Below are positions 9,163 to 19,814 of a stretch of 64,000 nt of DNA, one piece after another. The notes beneath the pieces were generated by a model. It worked only from the letters and a program-made list of their open reading frames with translations, was not told the origin of the DNA and made no database searches. The stretch's first letter is position 1, and each line of letters starts with the position of its first letter. A program made the translations under genes and the position numbers. This DNA comes from PFL25 sp046260155 (GTDB taxonomy: Bacteria; Chloroflexota; Anaerolineae; Anaerolineales; UBA4823): contig JBJYXV010000088.1 in assembly GCA_046260155.1 (NCBI GenBank), forward strand, positions 62,001 through 126,000, written 5' to 3'.

Positions 9163-12100
9163 TTAATCCAGGACTTCGAGCAGCATTTCAACCTGGTAAT
9201 CAGATTTTTTCTCCGCCTTCTGCAGCTTGCGAATCGCCCGGTAGCAATCCGAAATCATCACCTCGGTGTCTTCCACATCCTGGCCCCAGTGTTCAATCCC
9301 AATCACCATTGCAGCCCGCATCATCCAGGCTAACAGCTCCTGGAATTTTTCTTTATTGAACCAAAGTACTCCTTGGTAGCGGTTGATCTGCAGGAAATTC
9401 TGGACAAATTCATCCTCCAACATCACTTCAAGGATTTTATAAGCGCGCTTCGCACGCGGAGAACTTGATTTGTACCAATCCTGGTGCAGGATCAGGATTT
9501 TGATCGTGGTGAGAGAACCCCAGGCCTGCTGCTCGCTGATCCCCAGATCAATGAAAGCACTGACCAGGATGCGCCCCAGGAGCCACTCGTCGATCCAGCT
9601 TACGCTTCTTTCAGCAGCCCCCTGGGAACCCAGCAAGCTTCCCATATTTTGCAAAAAAGCCCATCCAATCAGTACGCACCAATTGGCTTTATCCTGCTCA
9701 TCTTGGCTCAAACCATCGAATGCCATTTTTACACCGGATTTGAAATTACGACCTTTACTTTGAGCAGCAGATTCACTCAATCCTGGCAGCAAGAGAATCG
9801 ATCCGATCCTCCGCCGGACTTCTTCAGCAATACTTCGCACGTTATCTGCTTGCGGATCCAAGCCCAGTAATTTAGCGGTCTCCGTAAAAAAATGAGCAGC
9901 TTTTTGTTCAACTTCACTCAGCAAATCTTGCTCTACTGCTCCACCCTGGACAAATTGGCGCTCAGCAAGCAATCGTTCGATCAGCTCTGCGTTGGCTAAA
10001 TTCCTGAATGGATAGTGGATAGGTTGCAGGATAATCTCTTTTAGGGTTTCTTCAATACTGGGTACTCCACGGCCGTCCAGATACTGGTTTAACTGTGCAT
10101 ACTGGTGCCACTCATTGTCCTGGACCTGCCTGAAGTCCATAAACACGTGGCGTTTGTAAGCACCCAGGTCAAGATAAAGACCCTGCTCTGCCAGTAGCCG
10201 GTTGCTGCGAATGTATTCAAGCCCAGTCACCTGATCGCGGAAGATCGTGAAATGATCCCCACCTGAATGCAGATTTAATCCCTCGACCAGATTCTTTGAA
10301 ACTAAGTGGCGATCACCGCCTGCTGCAGATTTTACCGAGACCGCGGCTGAATTTTTAATCCACCCACGTGCATTTGCATACCTGTTGTGATAAACAACCA
10401 GGGATTTTTCAGCTCCGCGCATGTTCGAATATGCGAATACATCTTCATTGACATTCCCCTCTGCAGTGAAGAAATCATAAAGATAAAAATCCGCAACCTC
10501 TGCGAACAGGTAGCGCTTCCTGAGCAGCGGGAAGATCTCACGCTGGTGGCGATCCACCAGGTCCCGGTCTGGAATCTCCTCCCAGTACGCTCGTCTGAAT
10601 TCCATGCCGTATTTTTCCGCAAATCCCTCGATTTGACCATGACCGATCATCGGCAGTCCAGGCATGGTTGCCAGCAGTGTGCAAACCCCAAAATATTTAT
10701 CATCTTTACCGAACTGGTCAACGGCTGTGCGCTCATCCGGATTATTCATAAAATTGACATAGCGTTTTAGGATTTCCGGGTCGAATTCCAAGGTGTTTTT
10801 AATCACCAGGCGGTATTCCTGGTTCTTTTCATCCCGCAGCATATTCATAAAGGCACTGTTATAAACTCGATGCATCCCCAGGGTGCGCACAAAATAACCT
10901 TCCATCAACCAGAAAGCTTCTGCCAGGAGCAGCGTATCTGGCACCTCTTGGGCGACACGGTCAACGACCTCCCTCCAAAATTCAATCGGAAATGCAGATT
11001 GAAACTGCTCATTCGTCAGGCCATGTTCAGCCCGGGAGGGAATCGCGCCACCTTTACCCGGTTCTGGAAACCACAGGCGCTGGTAATGCTTTTTTGCCAG
11101 GGTCATCGCGGCATCGAAACGAATGATTGGGAACTTGCGGGCCACCTCGAGGATTGTCCGAATCACAGCCTCGCGCACCTCGGGTAATAAATAGTTGAGC
11201 TGGGCTGTATCATTCCAGGGCATGCTGGTGCCATCATTACCGTGATAAATATATTTTGTATCGCCGCTCCAATGATCGACGCGCTTGAAGACCACCGCTG
11301 CGTCGGAGTTATCAAAATAATGGTCTTCGATATAGATGCCAACTCGTTGATCCCAGGATAAATTTTCTCCATTGAAGGAATACGCAGGGAAGGGTGATGC
11401 ATCCAGCGAGACAAACCATTCGGGATGCTCGATTACCCAGCGTGAGTCGACGCCCATATGATTGGGGACCATGTCAGATGCCAGTCGAATTCCACGCTGC
11501 CAGGCGCGGACGTGCAGGTTGTTGTATGCTCCCTCACCTCCCAGGTCGCTGGCGATCTGGTAATCAAACAAAGAATATGCCGAGGCAACCGCATCCGGAT
11601 TTCCCCGAAGTTGCTTGATCCGCTGGGAGGCGGTACTGCGCTCCCAGAGTCCAATCATCCATAACCCGTTGAAGCCCCAGCTGGACAGCTGGTCTAAAAC
11701 TTCATCCGGGATCTGGTCCAGGTGTTGGATGGGTCGTTGGTACTGCTTGGAAAGTTGATCTAGCCAGACATATATGTTTTTCGCGATCATCACTACCGCA
11801 GGCATCCAATCACTATCTGGGCTGAAGCGCTCAATTTCCAGATCCAATCCCGCAAAATCAATTACCCGGGCTGGTCCGGGACCTTTGAAAATTGCCCTTT
11901 CTTCTTCAGAAAGCAGGTCCAGGCTGCTCAACAGGCGGAAAATATAATCTCCCAATAGGTAACCCCATTTGCTGCGAATGTAATCCAGTTGTCCAGATAA
12001 TGAATGCGGGACAGCAATCGCGGGACTGCGCAGCAAATCAATCAGGTTTTGGTTTTCCGGTCCAAATTTTGGCTGGGTATCAAAGAAAAGTTTCAGGCCG

Positions 12101-12642
12101 GTAATGATTTCCAGGTAAACTGTGTTCTTCTCTAGATCTGAATCATCAAATAATTCCAGATAAGGAGCAAAGGCGGGATTCATATTCGCCAGCCAGAGCA
12201 TCAGCATTTCCTCGAGCAAGACCTGCCGGTTGGGTATACCATTGGTAGAAGAATTCAAATAGGACTGCACATCGATTTTTCGCTGATAAACATCAACAGC
12301 CGGGAATTGTTCTGCAAAAGACCCCAGGCATTGATCCAGAGTTTCTTTTCCTGCCTGGATGCCAAGCCAATCCAGAGCCTCTGCCATTACTTCTGGATTT
12401 ACCTGCCGTCTGTAGACTTGAATTACATAATGTAAGATCTCATCGATCAAACCCATTGCATTGACCTGCCCGGCTTTGACCGCTCGCTCAGGAAAGCGGA
12501 TCAAATCCCGGGTCTGGTTTAAAAGTTGGGCAAAAACCCGTGCAGCATAAAAATTTGCAAAAATGATGTTGCCGTTTAATGAGAATAATGCTTGATCGAA
12601 TTTATAACGATCACGAGCCTGACGAGAGATATGAAATTCCAT
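9163..12642 (-). CDS. Large GH13 alpha-amylase-family protein (1159 aa)
   Basis: The central (beta/alpha)8 barrel (about residues 320-800) carries GH13 region I as DMVPNHMG, region II as IIRFDAAMTLA with the nucleophile Asp, and region III as LLLAEAFW with the acid/base Glu. In region IV the usual NHD is NNPDE: the His is lost but an Asp remains. About 300 residues precede the barrel and about 350 helix-rich residues follow; I recognise neither. No signal peptide is seen, so it is probably cytoplasmic. It faces the GH57 gene and likely belongs to the same glycogen/maltodextrin set, but whether it is a hydrolase, transferase or inactive is open. Confidence 0.75.
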   Translation of the reverse strand: MEFHISRQARDRYKFDQALFSLNGNIIFANFYAARVFAQLLNQTRDLIRFPERAVKAGQVNAMGLIDEILHYVIQVYRRQVNPEVMAEALDWLGIQAGKETLDQCLGSFAEQFPAVDVYQRKIDVQSYLNSSTNGIPNRQVLLEEMLMLWLANMNPAFAPYLELFDDSDLEKNTVYLEIITGLKLFFDTQPKFGPENQNLIDLLRSPAIAVPHSLSGQLDYIRSKWGYLLGDYIFRLLSSLDLLSEEERAIFKGPGPARVIDFAGLDLEIERFSPDSDWMPAVVMIAKNIYVWLDQLSKQYQRPIQHLDQIPDEVLDQLSSWGFNGLWMIGLWERSTASQRIKQLRGNPDAVASAYSLFDYQIASDLGGEGAYNNLHVRAWQRGIRLASDMVPNHMGVDSRWVIEHPEWFVSLDASPFPAYSFNGENLSWDQRVGIYIEDHYFDNSDAAVVFKRVDHWSGDTKYIYHGNDGTSMPWNDTAQLNYLLPEVREAVIRTILEVARKFPIIRFDAAMTLAKKHYQRLWFPEPGKGGAIPSRAEHGLTNEQFQSAFPIEFWREVVDRVAQEVPDTLLLAEAFWLMEGYFVRTLGMHRVYNSAFMNMLRDEKNQEYRLVIKNTLEFDPEILKRYVNFMNNPDERTAVDQFGKDDKYFGVCTLLATMPGLPMIGHGQIEGFAEKYGMEFRRAYWEEIPDRDLVDRHQREIFPLLRKRYLFAEVADFYLYDFFTAEGNVNEDVFAYSNMRGAEKSLVVYHNRYANARGWIKNSAAVSVKSAAGGDRHLVSKNLVEGLNLHSGGDHFTIFRDQVTGLEYIRSNRLLAEQGLYLDLGAYKRHVFMDFRQVQDNEWHQYAQLNQYLDGRGVPSIEETLKEIILQPIHYPFRNLANAELIERLLAERQFVQGGAVEQDLLSEVEQKAAHFFTETAKLLGLDPQADNVRSIAEEVRRRIGSILLLPGLSESAAQSKGRNFKSGVKMAFDGLSQDEQDKANWCVLIGWAFLQNMGSLLGSQGAAERSVSWIDEWLLGRILVSAFIDLGISEQQAWGSLTTIKILILHQDWYKSSSPRAKRAYKILEVMLEDEFVQNFLQINRYQGVLWFNKEKFQELLAWMMRAAMVIGIEHWGQDVEDTEVMISDCYRAIRKLQKAEKKSDYQVEMLLEVLD

Positions 12643-12928
12643 ACGTTATACTGGTCCCTTCGGGATAGGCTGAAATTATGTATAAAAACGAATGCCACTT
12701 ATTATATCGCACCACTCACTCAACAGGATTTTGAGCAGTTGCCATGCAATCAATCCCGAAATTGTTAATTGATCGAATTTGATTGCAGGGATCAAAAGCT
12801 GATTTATCCGCGCTATATTGGTAAGAATTCTCAAGACTTAAGTTGGAAATATTTTTTTTTGGTAAGATTCAAATGGAGGAAATTGGTAATCAACCATCAT
12901 GTAAACAAATCCTCGGAGGTACTCAAAA

Positions 12929-15358
12929 ATGAGTGTTCCACCTTTACTACCAGACCAACTTTACCAGGCAACTGATCTAGATTCGCTGCACTTTGAGGAT
13001 ACAGACCAGCTCGAAGATTTAGCTGAGATTATTGGACAACCACGCGCAATTGAAGCTGTACAATTTGGGACCGGCATGCAGAGCGCGGGATACAACATCT
13101 TCGCCCTTGGCCCTCCCGGTACTGGAAAAAGATCTCTGATCCTGAAGTATTTTTCCGACCATGCCAGTAAAGAAGCGATCCCCCAGGATTGGTGCTACCT
13201 CCATAATTTCGATCAAGAACATAAACCAAAAGCCATCCGCTTGCCTGCAGGTCAAGGTTCAATACTGCAATCCAGCATGGTTCAATTCGTTGAGGATCTG
13301 CAGACATCGTTGACGGCAGCTTTCGAGAGCGATGAATACCGGACTCGTCGCCGTATGGTTGAAAGTGAGGTGGAAGAAAGGCAAGAAGCAGCCTTTGAGA
13401 AATTACAGGGTGAAGCCAAAAAGGATAATTTTGCCCTCTTACGCACCCCTGCTGGCTTGGTTTTCGCACCCATCAAGGATGGCGAAGTGATCCCCCCGGA
13501 GGAATTCAACAAGCTCCCGGAAGACGTGCGCAAGGAAATGGAGAAAAAAGTTCAAAACCTGCAGAAAGAACTCCAAACCTTGCTCCAGAACATCCCCTCC
13601 TGGCAGCGAGAATTGCGCGGAAACATCCGCCAACTCAATCATGAAATCACAGAATTAGCCGTTACAGGATTGCTGGAGGACCTGAGAACCGAATACGGGG
13701 AATTTCCCCAGGTTATTGAATTTCTTGAGGCAGTCCAGCGGGATGTGATCGATAATGCCTCCAACTTATTGGAGAGTGAATCCAGTACCAGCATGGAGAA
13801 TAGCACCTCGCATTCTGGTCCCGGTAAATCCAGCCGTTCGAATGACCTGTTTATGCACCGTTACAAGGTCAACCTGCTGGTGGATAACTCCAGCCTGGAG
13901 GGTGCACCGGTCATTTTTGAAGACAATCCTACCTACCAGAATCTGATCGGACGAGTGGAAAATATGGCCATGATGGGCACGCTGATGACCGATTTCACGC
14001 TGATCAAACCGGGTTCCCTGCACCTGGCAAATGGCGGGTACCTGATCTTGGATGCCCGTAAAGTTCTGCTCCAACCCTATGTTTGGGAAGCGCTGAAACG
14101 CGCCCTTGGTTCGGGACAAATCCGCATAGAATCCCCTGCCCAGATGCTGGGATTGTTGAGCACCATATCACTGGATCCGGAACCCATCCCACTGGAATTA
14201 AAAATCGCACTCCTAGGCGACCGCCTGCTTTATTACCTGCTCGCCCAATCTGATCCTGAATTTACTGAACTTTTTAAAGTCCAGGCAGATTTTGCTGAAG
14301 AAATTTCGCGTTCACCGGAAAACCAGCAGCTCTACGCACGAATGATCGCTACCTTGACCCGGAAAAATAATTTGCATCCCCTAGATCGAGCCGCTGTTGC
14401 CAAGGTTATCGAGCACAGCGCGCGCCAGGTAGGCGACTCGGAAAAATTGACCATTCAAGTCAACAGCATTGTCGATCTGCTCCAGGAAGCTGAATACTGG
14501 GCTGTAGCAAAAGAAGATACTCGCATTCAAGCCGCTCATGTACAGCAAGCGATCGACGCACGCATCTACCGGGCAGACCGTGTGCGCGAGCGCTACCAGG
14601 AAAATATCCTGAGAGAAACCATCATAATCTCAACGAATGGTTCCCAGGTAGGACAGATCAATGGTCTTTCCGTTATCCAAATGGGAGAATTTTCTTTCGG
14701 GGTTCCCAGCCGCATCACCGCCAGTATCCGGCGGGGAAAAGGTGATGTGATCGATATCGAAAGAGAGGTCGAACTCAGCGGACCGATCCATTCAAAGGGT
14801 GTGTTAATCCTGGCGGGATTTCTCAGCCAACGCTTTGCTTCTGAGCAACCACTCGCCTTGTCTGCCAGTCTGGTGTTTGAACAATCCTACAGTGGTGTTG
14901 AAGGGGATAGTGCCTCTTCTGCTGAACTGTATGCTCTGTTATCCGCAATGTCTGGAGTACCTATCAAGCAATCGTTGGCAGTTACCGGTTCGGTCAACCA
15001 GCATGGGTTGATCCAGGCTATCGGGGGAGTTAACCAGAAAATTGAGGGATTTTTCGATATCTGCCAAGCAAGGGGTTTGACAGGTGACCAGGGAGTCTTA
15101 ATCCCTGCGGCAAATACAAAACATCTCATGCTCCGCCAGGATGTCCGGGATGCAGCAGCCGAGGGATCGTTTAATATTTACCCTGTTGAGTCGATTGACC
15201 AGGGGATTGAACTGCTGACCGGAATCCCTATGGGGCAGCTCGACACGGATGGGAGCTATCCTGCCAGCACGATCAGCGGGAAAGTTCAGGCTCGATTAAG
15301 CCAGCTGGCAGAAAAAGAAAACCAAACCGGACAGCAAAACGCGGAGAAGGATTCATGA
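12929..15358 (+). CDS. Lon-like ATP-dependent protease (AAA_32 / S16 type)
   Basis: The 809-residue protein has a Walker A motif ALGPPGTGKRSL (about residues 58-69) in the AAA_32-type ATPase region, a long charged coiled-coil-like insertion (about residues 130-290) and a C-terminal S16 protease domain. The catalytic Ser661 lies in VEGDSASSAEL and Lys704 in GGVNQKIEGF; the 43-residue spacing equals that of the Lon Ser-Lys dyad. It lacks the N-terminal substrate domain of classical LonA. Start is supported by GGAGGT. The last four bases overlap the Usp gene (ATGA), so the two are translationally coupled, consistent with a stress role. Confidence 0.9.
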   Translation: MSVPPLLPDQLYQATDLDSLHFEDTDQLEDLAEIIGQPRAIEAVQFGTGMQSAGYNIFALGPPGTGKRSLILKYFSDHASKEAIPQDWCYLHNFDQEHKPKAIRLPAGQGSILQSSMVQFVEDLQTSLTAAFESDEYRTRRRMVESEVEERQEAAFEKLQGEAKKDNFALLRTPAGLVFAPIKDGEVIPPEEFNKLPEDVRKEMEKKVQNLQKELQTLLQNIPSWQRELRGNIRQLNHEITELAVTGLLEDLRTEYGEFPQVIEFLEAVQRDVIDNASNLLESESSTSMENSTSHSGPGKSSRSNDLFMHRYKVNLLVDNSSLEGAPVIFEDNPTYQNLIGRVENMAMMGTLMTDFTLIKPGSLHLANGGYLILDARKVLLQPYVWEALKRALGSGQIRIESPAQMLGLLSTISLDPEPIPLELKIALLGDRLLYYLLAQSDPEFTELFKVQADFAEEISRSPENQQLYARMIATLTRKNNLHPLDRAAVAKVIEHSARQVGDSEKLTIQVNSIVDLLQEAEYWAVAKEDTRIQAAHVQQAIDARIYRADRVRERYQENILRETIIISTNGSQVGQINGLSVIQMGEFSFGVPSRITASIRRGKGDVIDIEREVELSGPIHSKGVLILAGFLSQRFASEQPLALSASLVFEQSYSGVEGDSASSAELYALLSAMSGVPIKQSLAVTGSVNQHGLIQAIGGVNQKIEGFFDICQARGLTGDQGVLIPAANTKHLMLRQDVRDAAAEGSFNIYPVESIDQGIELLTGIPMGQLDTDGSYPASTISGKVQARLSQLAEKENQTGQQNAEKDS

Positions 15359-16194
15359 GCGACCCAGATAGTTTAGAAGATATTCGCAAGATATTGATCG
15401 CTCTGGACGCCTCTCCTGCCAGTCAGGCAGCCCTGCAGCTGGCAGCTGAACTGGCCGTGCGTCACGAAGCCGAGCTGATCGGTATCTATGTTGAGGATAT
15501 TAACCTGCTCCGCTCGGCTGAGATCCCCATCATCCATGAAGTTGGAGCTTATTCAGCAATTTCCAGGCGCATGGACAGGAAGCACATTGAGAGTGAATTG
15601 CGCGCCCAGGCGAATAGAGTGGAGCAGCTCCTGGCTAGAATAGCCCGCCGGACAAACCTGCGCTGGTCTTTCCGCAGTGTGCGTGGATTAATCCCGCTCG
15701 AATTAATCAGCGCGGCTGAAAATGTCGATCTGATTATCCTGGGCAAAAAGGGATGGTCAGCGGGTGTACAAATTGGTTCAACTGCCCGGCACCTTGCTGC
15801 CCTGGCACCGGTCCAATCCCTGATCATGGAGCGCATCATCCACCCGGGAACACCGGTGCTTGTGATCTATGACGGATCAGCAAAAAGCGAAAAAGCGCTC
15901 AAAACCGCCAGACACATCTGCACACCAGGCAGTATATTAACCATCCTGATTCCGGCAGCAGATCGGAGATTGGCTGAAGAGATGTTTCAGGATTTAGAGC
16001 CCTGGATCGCAGAACAGGCATTCCAGGTCCAGTTCCGCTGGGTTCCTGACCTCGAAAGCCAGCGAATTGCAAACCTCGCTCATCTACTGGGATGCGAACT
16101 TGTGGTTCTTCCTGCCGAAAGCCCATATTTTCGACCCGCTGCGATCAGCAGTATGCTTGAGGATGCAAAATGTGCGGTACTGCTAGTCCGGTAA
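15355..16194 (+). CDS. Tandem universal stress protein (UspA-like)
   Basis: The 279-residue protein contains two Usp-like alpha/beta domains. The first (about residues 10-160) opens with ILIALDASPASQAALQLAAEL and includes LIILGKKG and IGSTARHLA; the second (about residues 165-279) opens with PVLVIYDGSAKSEKALKTA and ends LLGCELVVLP. The ATP-loop G-2x-G-9x-G(S/T) is only partly kept in either half. It overlaps the Lon-like protease gene by four bases. A role in stress survival is inferred from the family and neighbour. Confidence 0.8.
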   Translation: MSDPDSLEDIRKILIALDASPASQAALQLAAELAVRHEAELIGIYVEDINLLRSAEIPIIHEVGAYSAISRRMDRKHIESELRAQANRVEQLLARIARRTNLRWSFRSVRGLIPLELISAAENVDLIILGKKGWSAGVQIGSTARHLAALAPVQSLIMERIIHPGTPVLVIYDGSAKSEKALKTARHICTPGSILTILIPAADRRLAEEMFQDLEPWIAEQAFQVQFRWVPDLESQRIANLAHLLGCELVVLPAESPYFRPAAISSMLEDAKCAVLLVR

Positions 16195-16240
16195 ACGGTG
16201 CTTGATATTTGTTCTATCCAGCGATCTCGCGGAGGTTAAG

Positions 16241-17101
16241 ATGATTTATACTTCCCTCATTTCGGTTCCAGATCTGATCGCAGAATTCTCCGACCCACGG
16301 CTGGTGGTCGTCGATTGCCGTTTTTCACTTGAAGATGTTGAACTCGGTCGCAGGAGTTACCTGCAAAGCCACATACCGGGTGCAGTTTATGCTCACCTGG
16401 ATGAAGACCTGTGTTCACCAGTAATACCTGGAACCACAGGCCGCCATCCAATGCCATCTGCTGAAAAATTGATTGAAAAGCTCGAAGATTGGGGGATCGA
16501 TTCCTCCTCAAAAATCGTTGCCTACGATGATGCCGGTGGTGCGATGGCAGCTGCTCGTTTCTGGTGGCTGCTCGGCTGGCTGGGACACTACGCGGTCTCT
16601 GTGCTGGATGGTGGGTGGGATGCCTGGTTAAATTCTGGAGAGCCAACCCGGAGCGGCCAGGAACTGCGTTCATCGAGCTGCTTTATCCCGCGCATCAAAC
16701 CTTCGCTCCTGGTGGAGACAGTGGAAATTGTCAACCGGCTTGGTGATCCCGATCTATTGCTGGTTGATTCACGGGCTGTAGAACGCTACCGCGGTGATGT
16801 TGAACCGATTGATCCCATCGCAGGTCATATTCCTGGAGCGATCGTTTCTCCTTACCGCGATGTGCTGGATGAAAACGGGTTTTTCCTGCCGGTGAATCAG
16901 CTTCGAAACCATTTTAAGCAGATCTTGGGGACCACTTCTGCAAAAAATACCGTCTTCTACTGTGGATCGGGTGTGACTGCCGTTCAGAATATTCTCGCAC
17001 TGGCTCACTGCGGTCTGGGCAACGCAAGACTCTATGCAGGTTCCTGGAGCGAGTGGATCACTGATCCACAGCGACCGGTAGCCACCGGGAACGGCGGCTG
17101 A
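16241..17101 (+). CDS. sseA: Sulfurtransferase (3-mercaptopyruvate type, two rhodanese domains)
   Basis: This 286-residue enzyme has an inactive N-terminal rhodanese domain (VVVDCRFSLED, SHIPGAVYAHL) and a catalytic C-terminal one. The active-site loop is CGSGVTA with Cys241, the form typical of 3-mercaptopyruvate sulfurtransferases, whereas thiosulfate enzymes usually have CRKGVT. It would move sulfane sulfur to cyanide, thioredoxin or another thiol acceptor. The ATG at 16241 follows GGAGG at 16231-16235; the earlier TTG at 16202 has no such site. It might feed the TusA/DsrE proteins near 52-58 kb, which is speculative. Confidence 0.9.
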   Translation: MIYTSLISVPDLIAEFSDPRLVVVDCRFSLEDVELGRRSYLQSHIPGAVYAHLDEDLCSPVIPGTTGRHPMPSAEKLIEKLEDWGIDSSSKIVAYDDAGGAMAAARFWWLLGWLGHYAVSVLDGGWDAWLNSGEPTRSGQELRSSSCFIPRIKPSLLVETVEIVNRLGDPDLLLVDSRAVERYRGDVEPIDPIAGHIPGAIVSPYRDVLDENGFFLPVNQLRNHFKQILGTTSAKNTVFYCGSGVTAVQNILALAHCGLGNARLYAGSWSEWITDPQRPVATGNGG

Positions 17102-17144
17102 GCAGGCAGAATATCTTTAATGAACCCAGAACAAGGTTAAGACC

Positions 17145-17166
17145 CCGGGATCGCCAATTATCCCGG
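17145..17166. terminator. Hairpin between convergent genes
   Basis: CCGGGAT / ATCCCGG forms a 7-bp stem with an 8-base loop between sseA (+) and the permease gene (-). The following CCCTTCTGATT is a poor U-tract, so the terminator is tentative. Confidence 0.5.
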
Positions 17167-17195
17167 CCCTTCTGATTCTGAAAGATCATCAGTTT

Positions 17196-19366
17196 CTATG
17201 ATTTGTTATTTGGATTGGAAGATGGCTCCAGGACAGTCTGGCGTAAGAATGAATGGAAAGCACTTTGGCGCCTTTTGACCACGATCACGGTTACCTTGGC
17301 ACGATTTGCGACCTGGTCAGCGATATTCCCGACCAACAGGTTTCTAAACAGGGGTTCATCGGTAGCTCCGATCACGATCAGGTCGCATTCACAATGCTCC
17401 GCGTTTTCGAGGATTGTATCCAGGACCCCGTTGGAACTTTCGATGATATTGCGGCTAATGTGCTCATAATCGATGCCTTCCAGGGCATAATCAAAGATTT
17501 GGTTCGCACGAACATCTGCCCGGGAGCCCCCACCGGTGGGGATGATATGCATCAGGTTCACCTGGGCAGGACCTTCCTCACCAAATCTGGCCATGTTGAC
17601 TGCAGTGCGTACCACCCGCCGGCTGTTGGGGCCACCGGAGACGGGCACGAAAATGGACCGGATTGGTCTGTGTGCACGGTAGCGCACAACGGCGATATCA
17701 CATGGAGGATCGTCGACGATCGGATCGATTACCGAGCCGTAAAGCCTGCCAGCGGTATTTGTATAACCCGGCCAACCCAGCAAGATCAGGTCGGAGGCAT
17801 TTTCTTCAGCAGTTTTGCGGATTGCATCCGCAACCTTTCTGCCCAGACGGATCATGGTGTGGACAGGTACATCCATTTCTTTCGCCTGTTCAATCACTTT
17901 CTCTAAATAAGGGCGGCCGTGTTTGAGCTGTGTGCGGCCATCACCAAGAGTAAGCTGGTACGGAACCCTGACCACGTTCAAGGCTAATACTTCTCCACCA
18001 TTGGCTCGAGCTAAGATGCTGCCGATGTGTCCCAGGATGCGGGCTTGTTCTTTGGTTGCCACCGGTATCAGCACGGAATACTGCCGGCTGACAAGCACCT
18101 CCTCAAGCAGGATTTCCTTTGGTTTTTCAATCTCTTCTTTCTTTGAGAAATATGTGTAATACACTAATAAGCCAACTACAATCCATCCGATAGCAACATA
18201 CCAGGCAATTTGGCTAAAGGTAAACAGGTAGATCGCTAACGATGCATTCAATACGATCGCAAGAAGGGGAAAAAGCGGAAATAATGGTACCCTGAAACCG
18301 CGTTCAAGGTCTGGCATCTGGAGCCGCAGGCGCATCACCACCACATTAACCTGCAGGAACAGCAATAAGAACATGATATCTGCAGCGGCGGCGACATCCT
18401 CGATCGGTAAAAACCAGGCGATGATCAACATGAATCCCCCTGATGCAATTACTGCCCAGTAGGGTGTGAGGCGCTTCGGATGTACCTTTGACAATATGAG
18501 TGGAAGATTGTGATCGCGGCCCATGGCGAAGGAGACCCGCGAGGAAGAATATGTGGTGGCATTCAAAGCTGACAAAGTAGAAACCAACCCGCTAAACAAT
18601 AGAACCACCGCACCAATACCAAAGGGGAAGGTCTGCTGCGCAGTTTCCACAATGGCTACCTCTTTCTGCTGCCCGAGAAACTCATACACTTTCAAACCTT
18701 CTGGGGGTGTAGTCGCTCCAATGGCAGTAATTCCAACCAGCAGATAAATCGTAACTGCCACTGCTATCGCCAGGAAAATCGCCCGCGGGATATTGCGCTT
18801 GGGATTGATCACCTCCTCCCCGGACTGGGCGATAATCTCATAGCCTTCAAAAGCGATGAATGTCAAGCCCATGGCAGCAAAGACCTTAATGAATCCATTT
18901 GGCATGAAACCTTGAGTAAATCGTTCCTGCCAGCCATCTGAATTCAACATGACAATGATGCCAAATATTACGAAAAGAACCAGAATTATGATCTTGACCA
19001 GTGTGATAATATTGCCGATCGTGCCCGTTTCAGATGCTCCCCAATAATTAATAAAGGTAAAAACCANNNNNNNNNNNNNNNNNNNNNNNNNNNNNNNNNN
19101 NNNNNNNNNNNNNNNNNNNNNNNNNNNNNNNNNNNNNNNNNNNNNNNNNNNNNNNNNNNNNNNNNNGAGGTGATAATTCCGTTCAAGGCGAAGGCAAGTA
19201 TTAATGCTGGCCCGGCGACACCAGCTGCGATCCCGGTCAGAACGAAGATACCAGCTCCGATCATGCCCCCAATACCTATCATGGTAATGGTGAACAAATT
19301 TAAATTTCGACTAAGTGTTACTTCCGTAGTGACTGTATTACCGGGTTCCTGGGTAGAATCGGTCAT
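17196..19366 (-). CDS. APC-family amino-acid permease fused to two Usp domains (interrupted by assembly gap)
   Basis: The N-terminus (NLFTITMIGIGGMIGAGIFV) is TM1 of an APC transporter and reaches the gap at TM2. Beyond the gap the frame resumes at VFTFINYWGASETGTIGNII and continues through the remaining helices (GYEIIAQSGEEVINPKRNIP is the conserved cytoplasmic loop). The last ~300 residues form two Usp-like domains (QYSVLIPVATKEQARILG; SIFVPVSGGPNSRRVVRTA). Permease-Usp fusions occur in several phyla, and the Usp part may sense ATP. The two sides of the gap are in different frames only because 100 N is a placeholder. ATG at 19366 is chosen with AGGG upstream. Confidence 0.8.
19067..19166. 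other. Assembly gap (100 N)
   Basis: A run of exactly 100 N inside the permease gene. By comparison with APC permeases, more than 33 residues are missing between TM2 and the NYWGASETG segment, so the real gap is longer than 100 bases. Confidence 0.95.
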
Positions 19367-19470
19367 AAGCATTCCCTTCACAGCAAGTTAAATCAATAAA
19401 TTTTACCCTACAAAACAGGCAGGTTCATCAAGAATGGGTTAAAACACATCGATTTATTCAAAGGATTATA

Positions 19471-19677
19471 ATGCCAGAGATTTCTTTCAAAAGCTTTCTT
19501 CTCGATCGAAAATTGGGTGAAGAAGTGGTCATGCGTTTTCACAAAGCCTGGGTTCGCTTCATTGACCAGGCTTCAACCAATAAATTGGTGAAATCGGTGA
19601 TACCGGAAACCACTCAGGACATGAAAGTGTGTAATCGGCAATATCAGCCTGGTTTAGCCAGACAATGCATGAGATAA
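19471..19677 (+). CDS. Doubtful small ORF in a 450-base gap
   Basis: A 68-codon ORF starts at an ATG behind AAAGGATTATA. The product (EISFKSFLLDRKLGEEVVM...) is mixed charged/hydrophobic, without a domain, signal peptide or membrane helix that I recognise. It is the only candidate in the stretch 19367-19814 between the divergently transcribed permease and the ChbG-like gene; the rest of that stretch shows no RNA gene or clear hairpin. It could equally be non-coding. Confidence 0.25.
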   Translation: MPEISFKSFLLDRKLGEEVVMRFHKAWVRFIDQASTNKLVKSVIPETTQDMKVCNRQYQPGLARQCMR

Positions 19678-19814
19678 ACCTGTTAGATTTGATACGGGAT
19701 TTCTTCTGCAAGTGATGCAGAATTTTGCATGGTCTTTCGTATAATTACGTCGTCCCAATCATCGTAAGTGGAAAGAAATCAATTCGCTTGAAACTTGAAA
19801 ATGGAGGAGCTCAA

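Noticed and set aside
17253..17906. 217-codon plus-strand ORF inside the permease-Usp gene
   Set aside because: Long but antisense to well-conserved Usp domains; its composition is that of a mirror frame.
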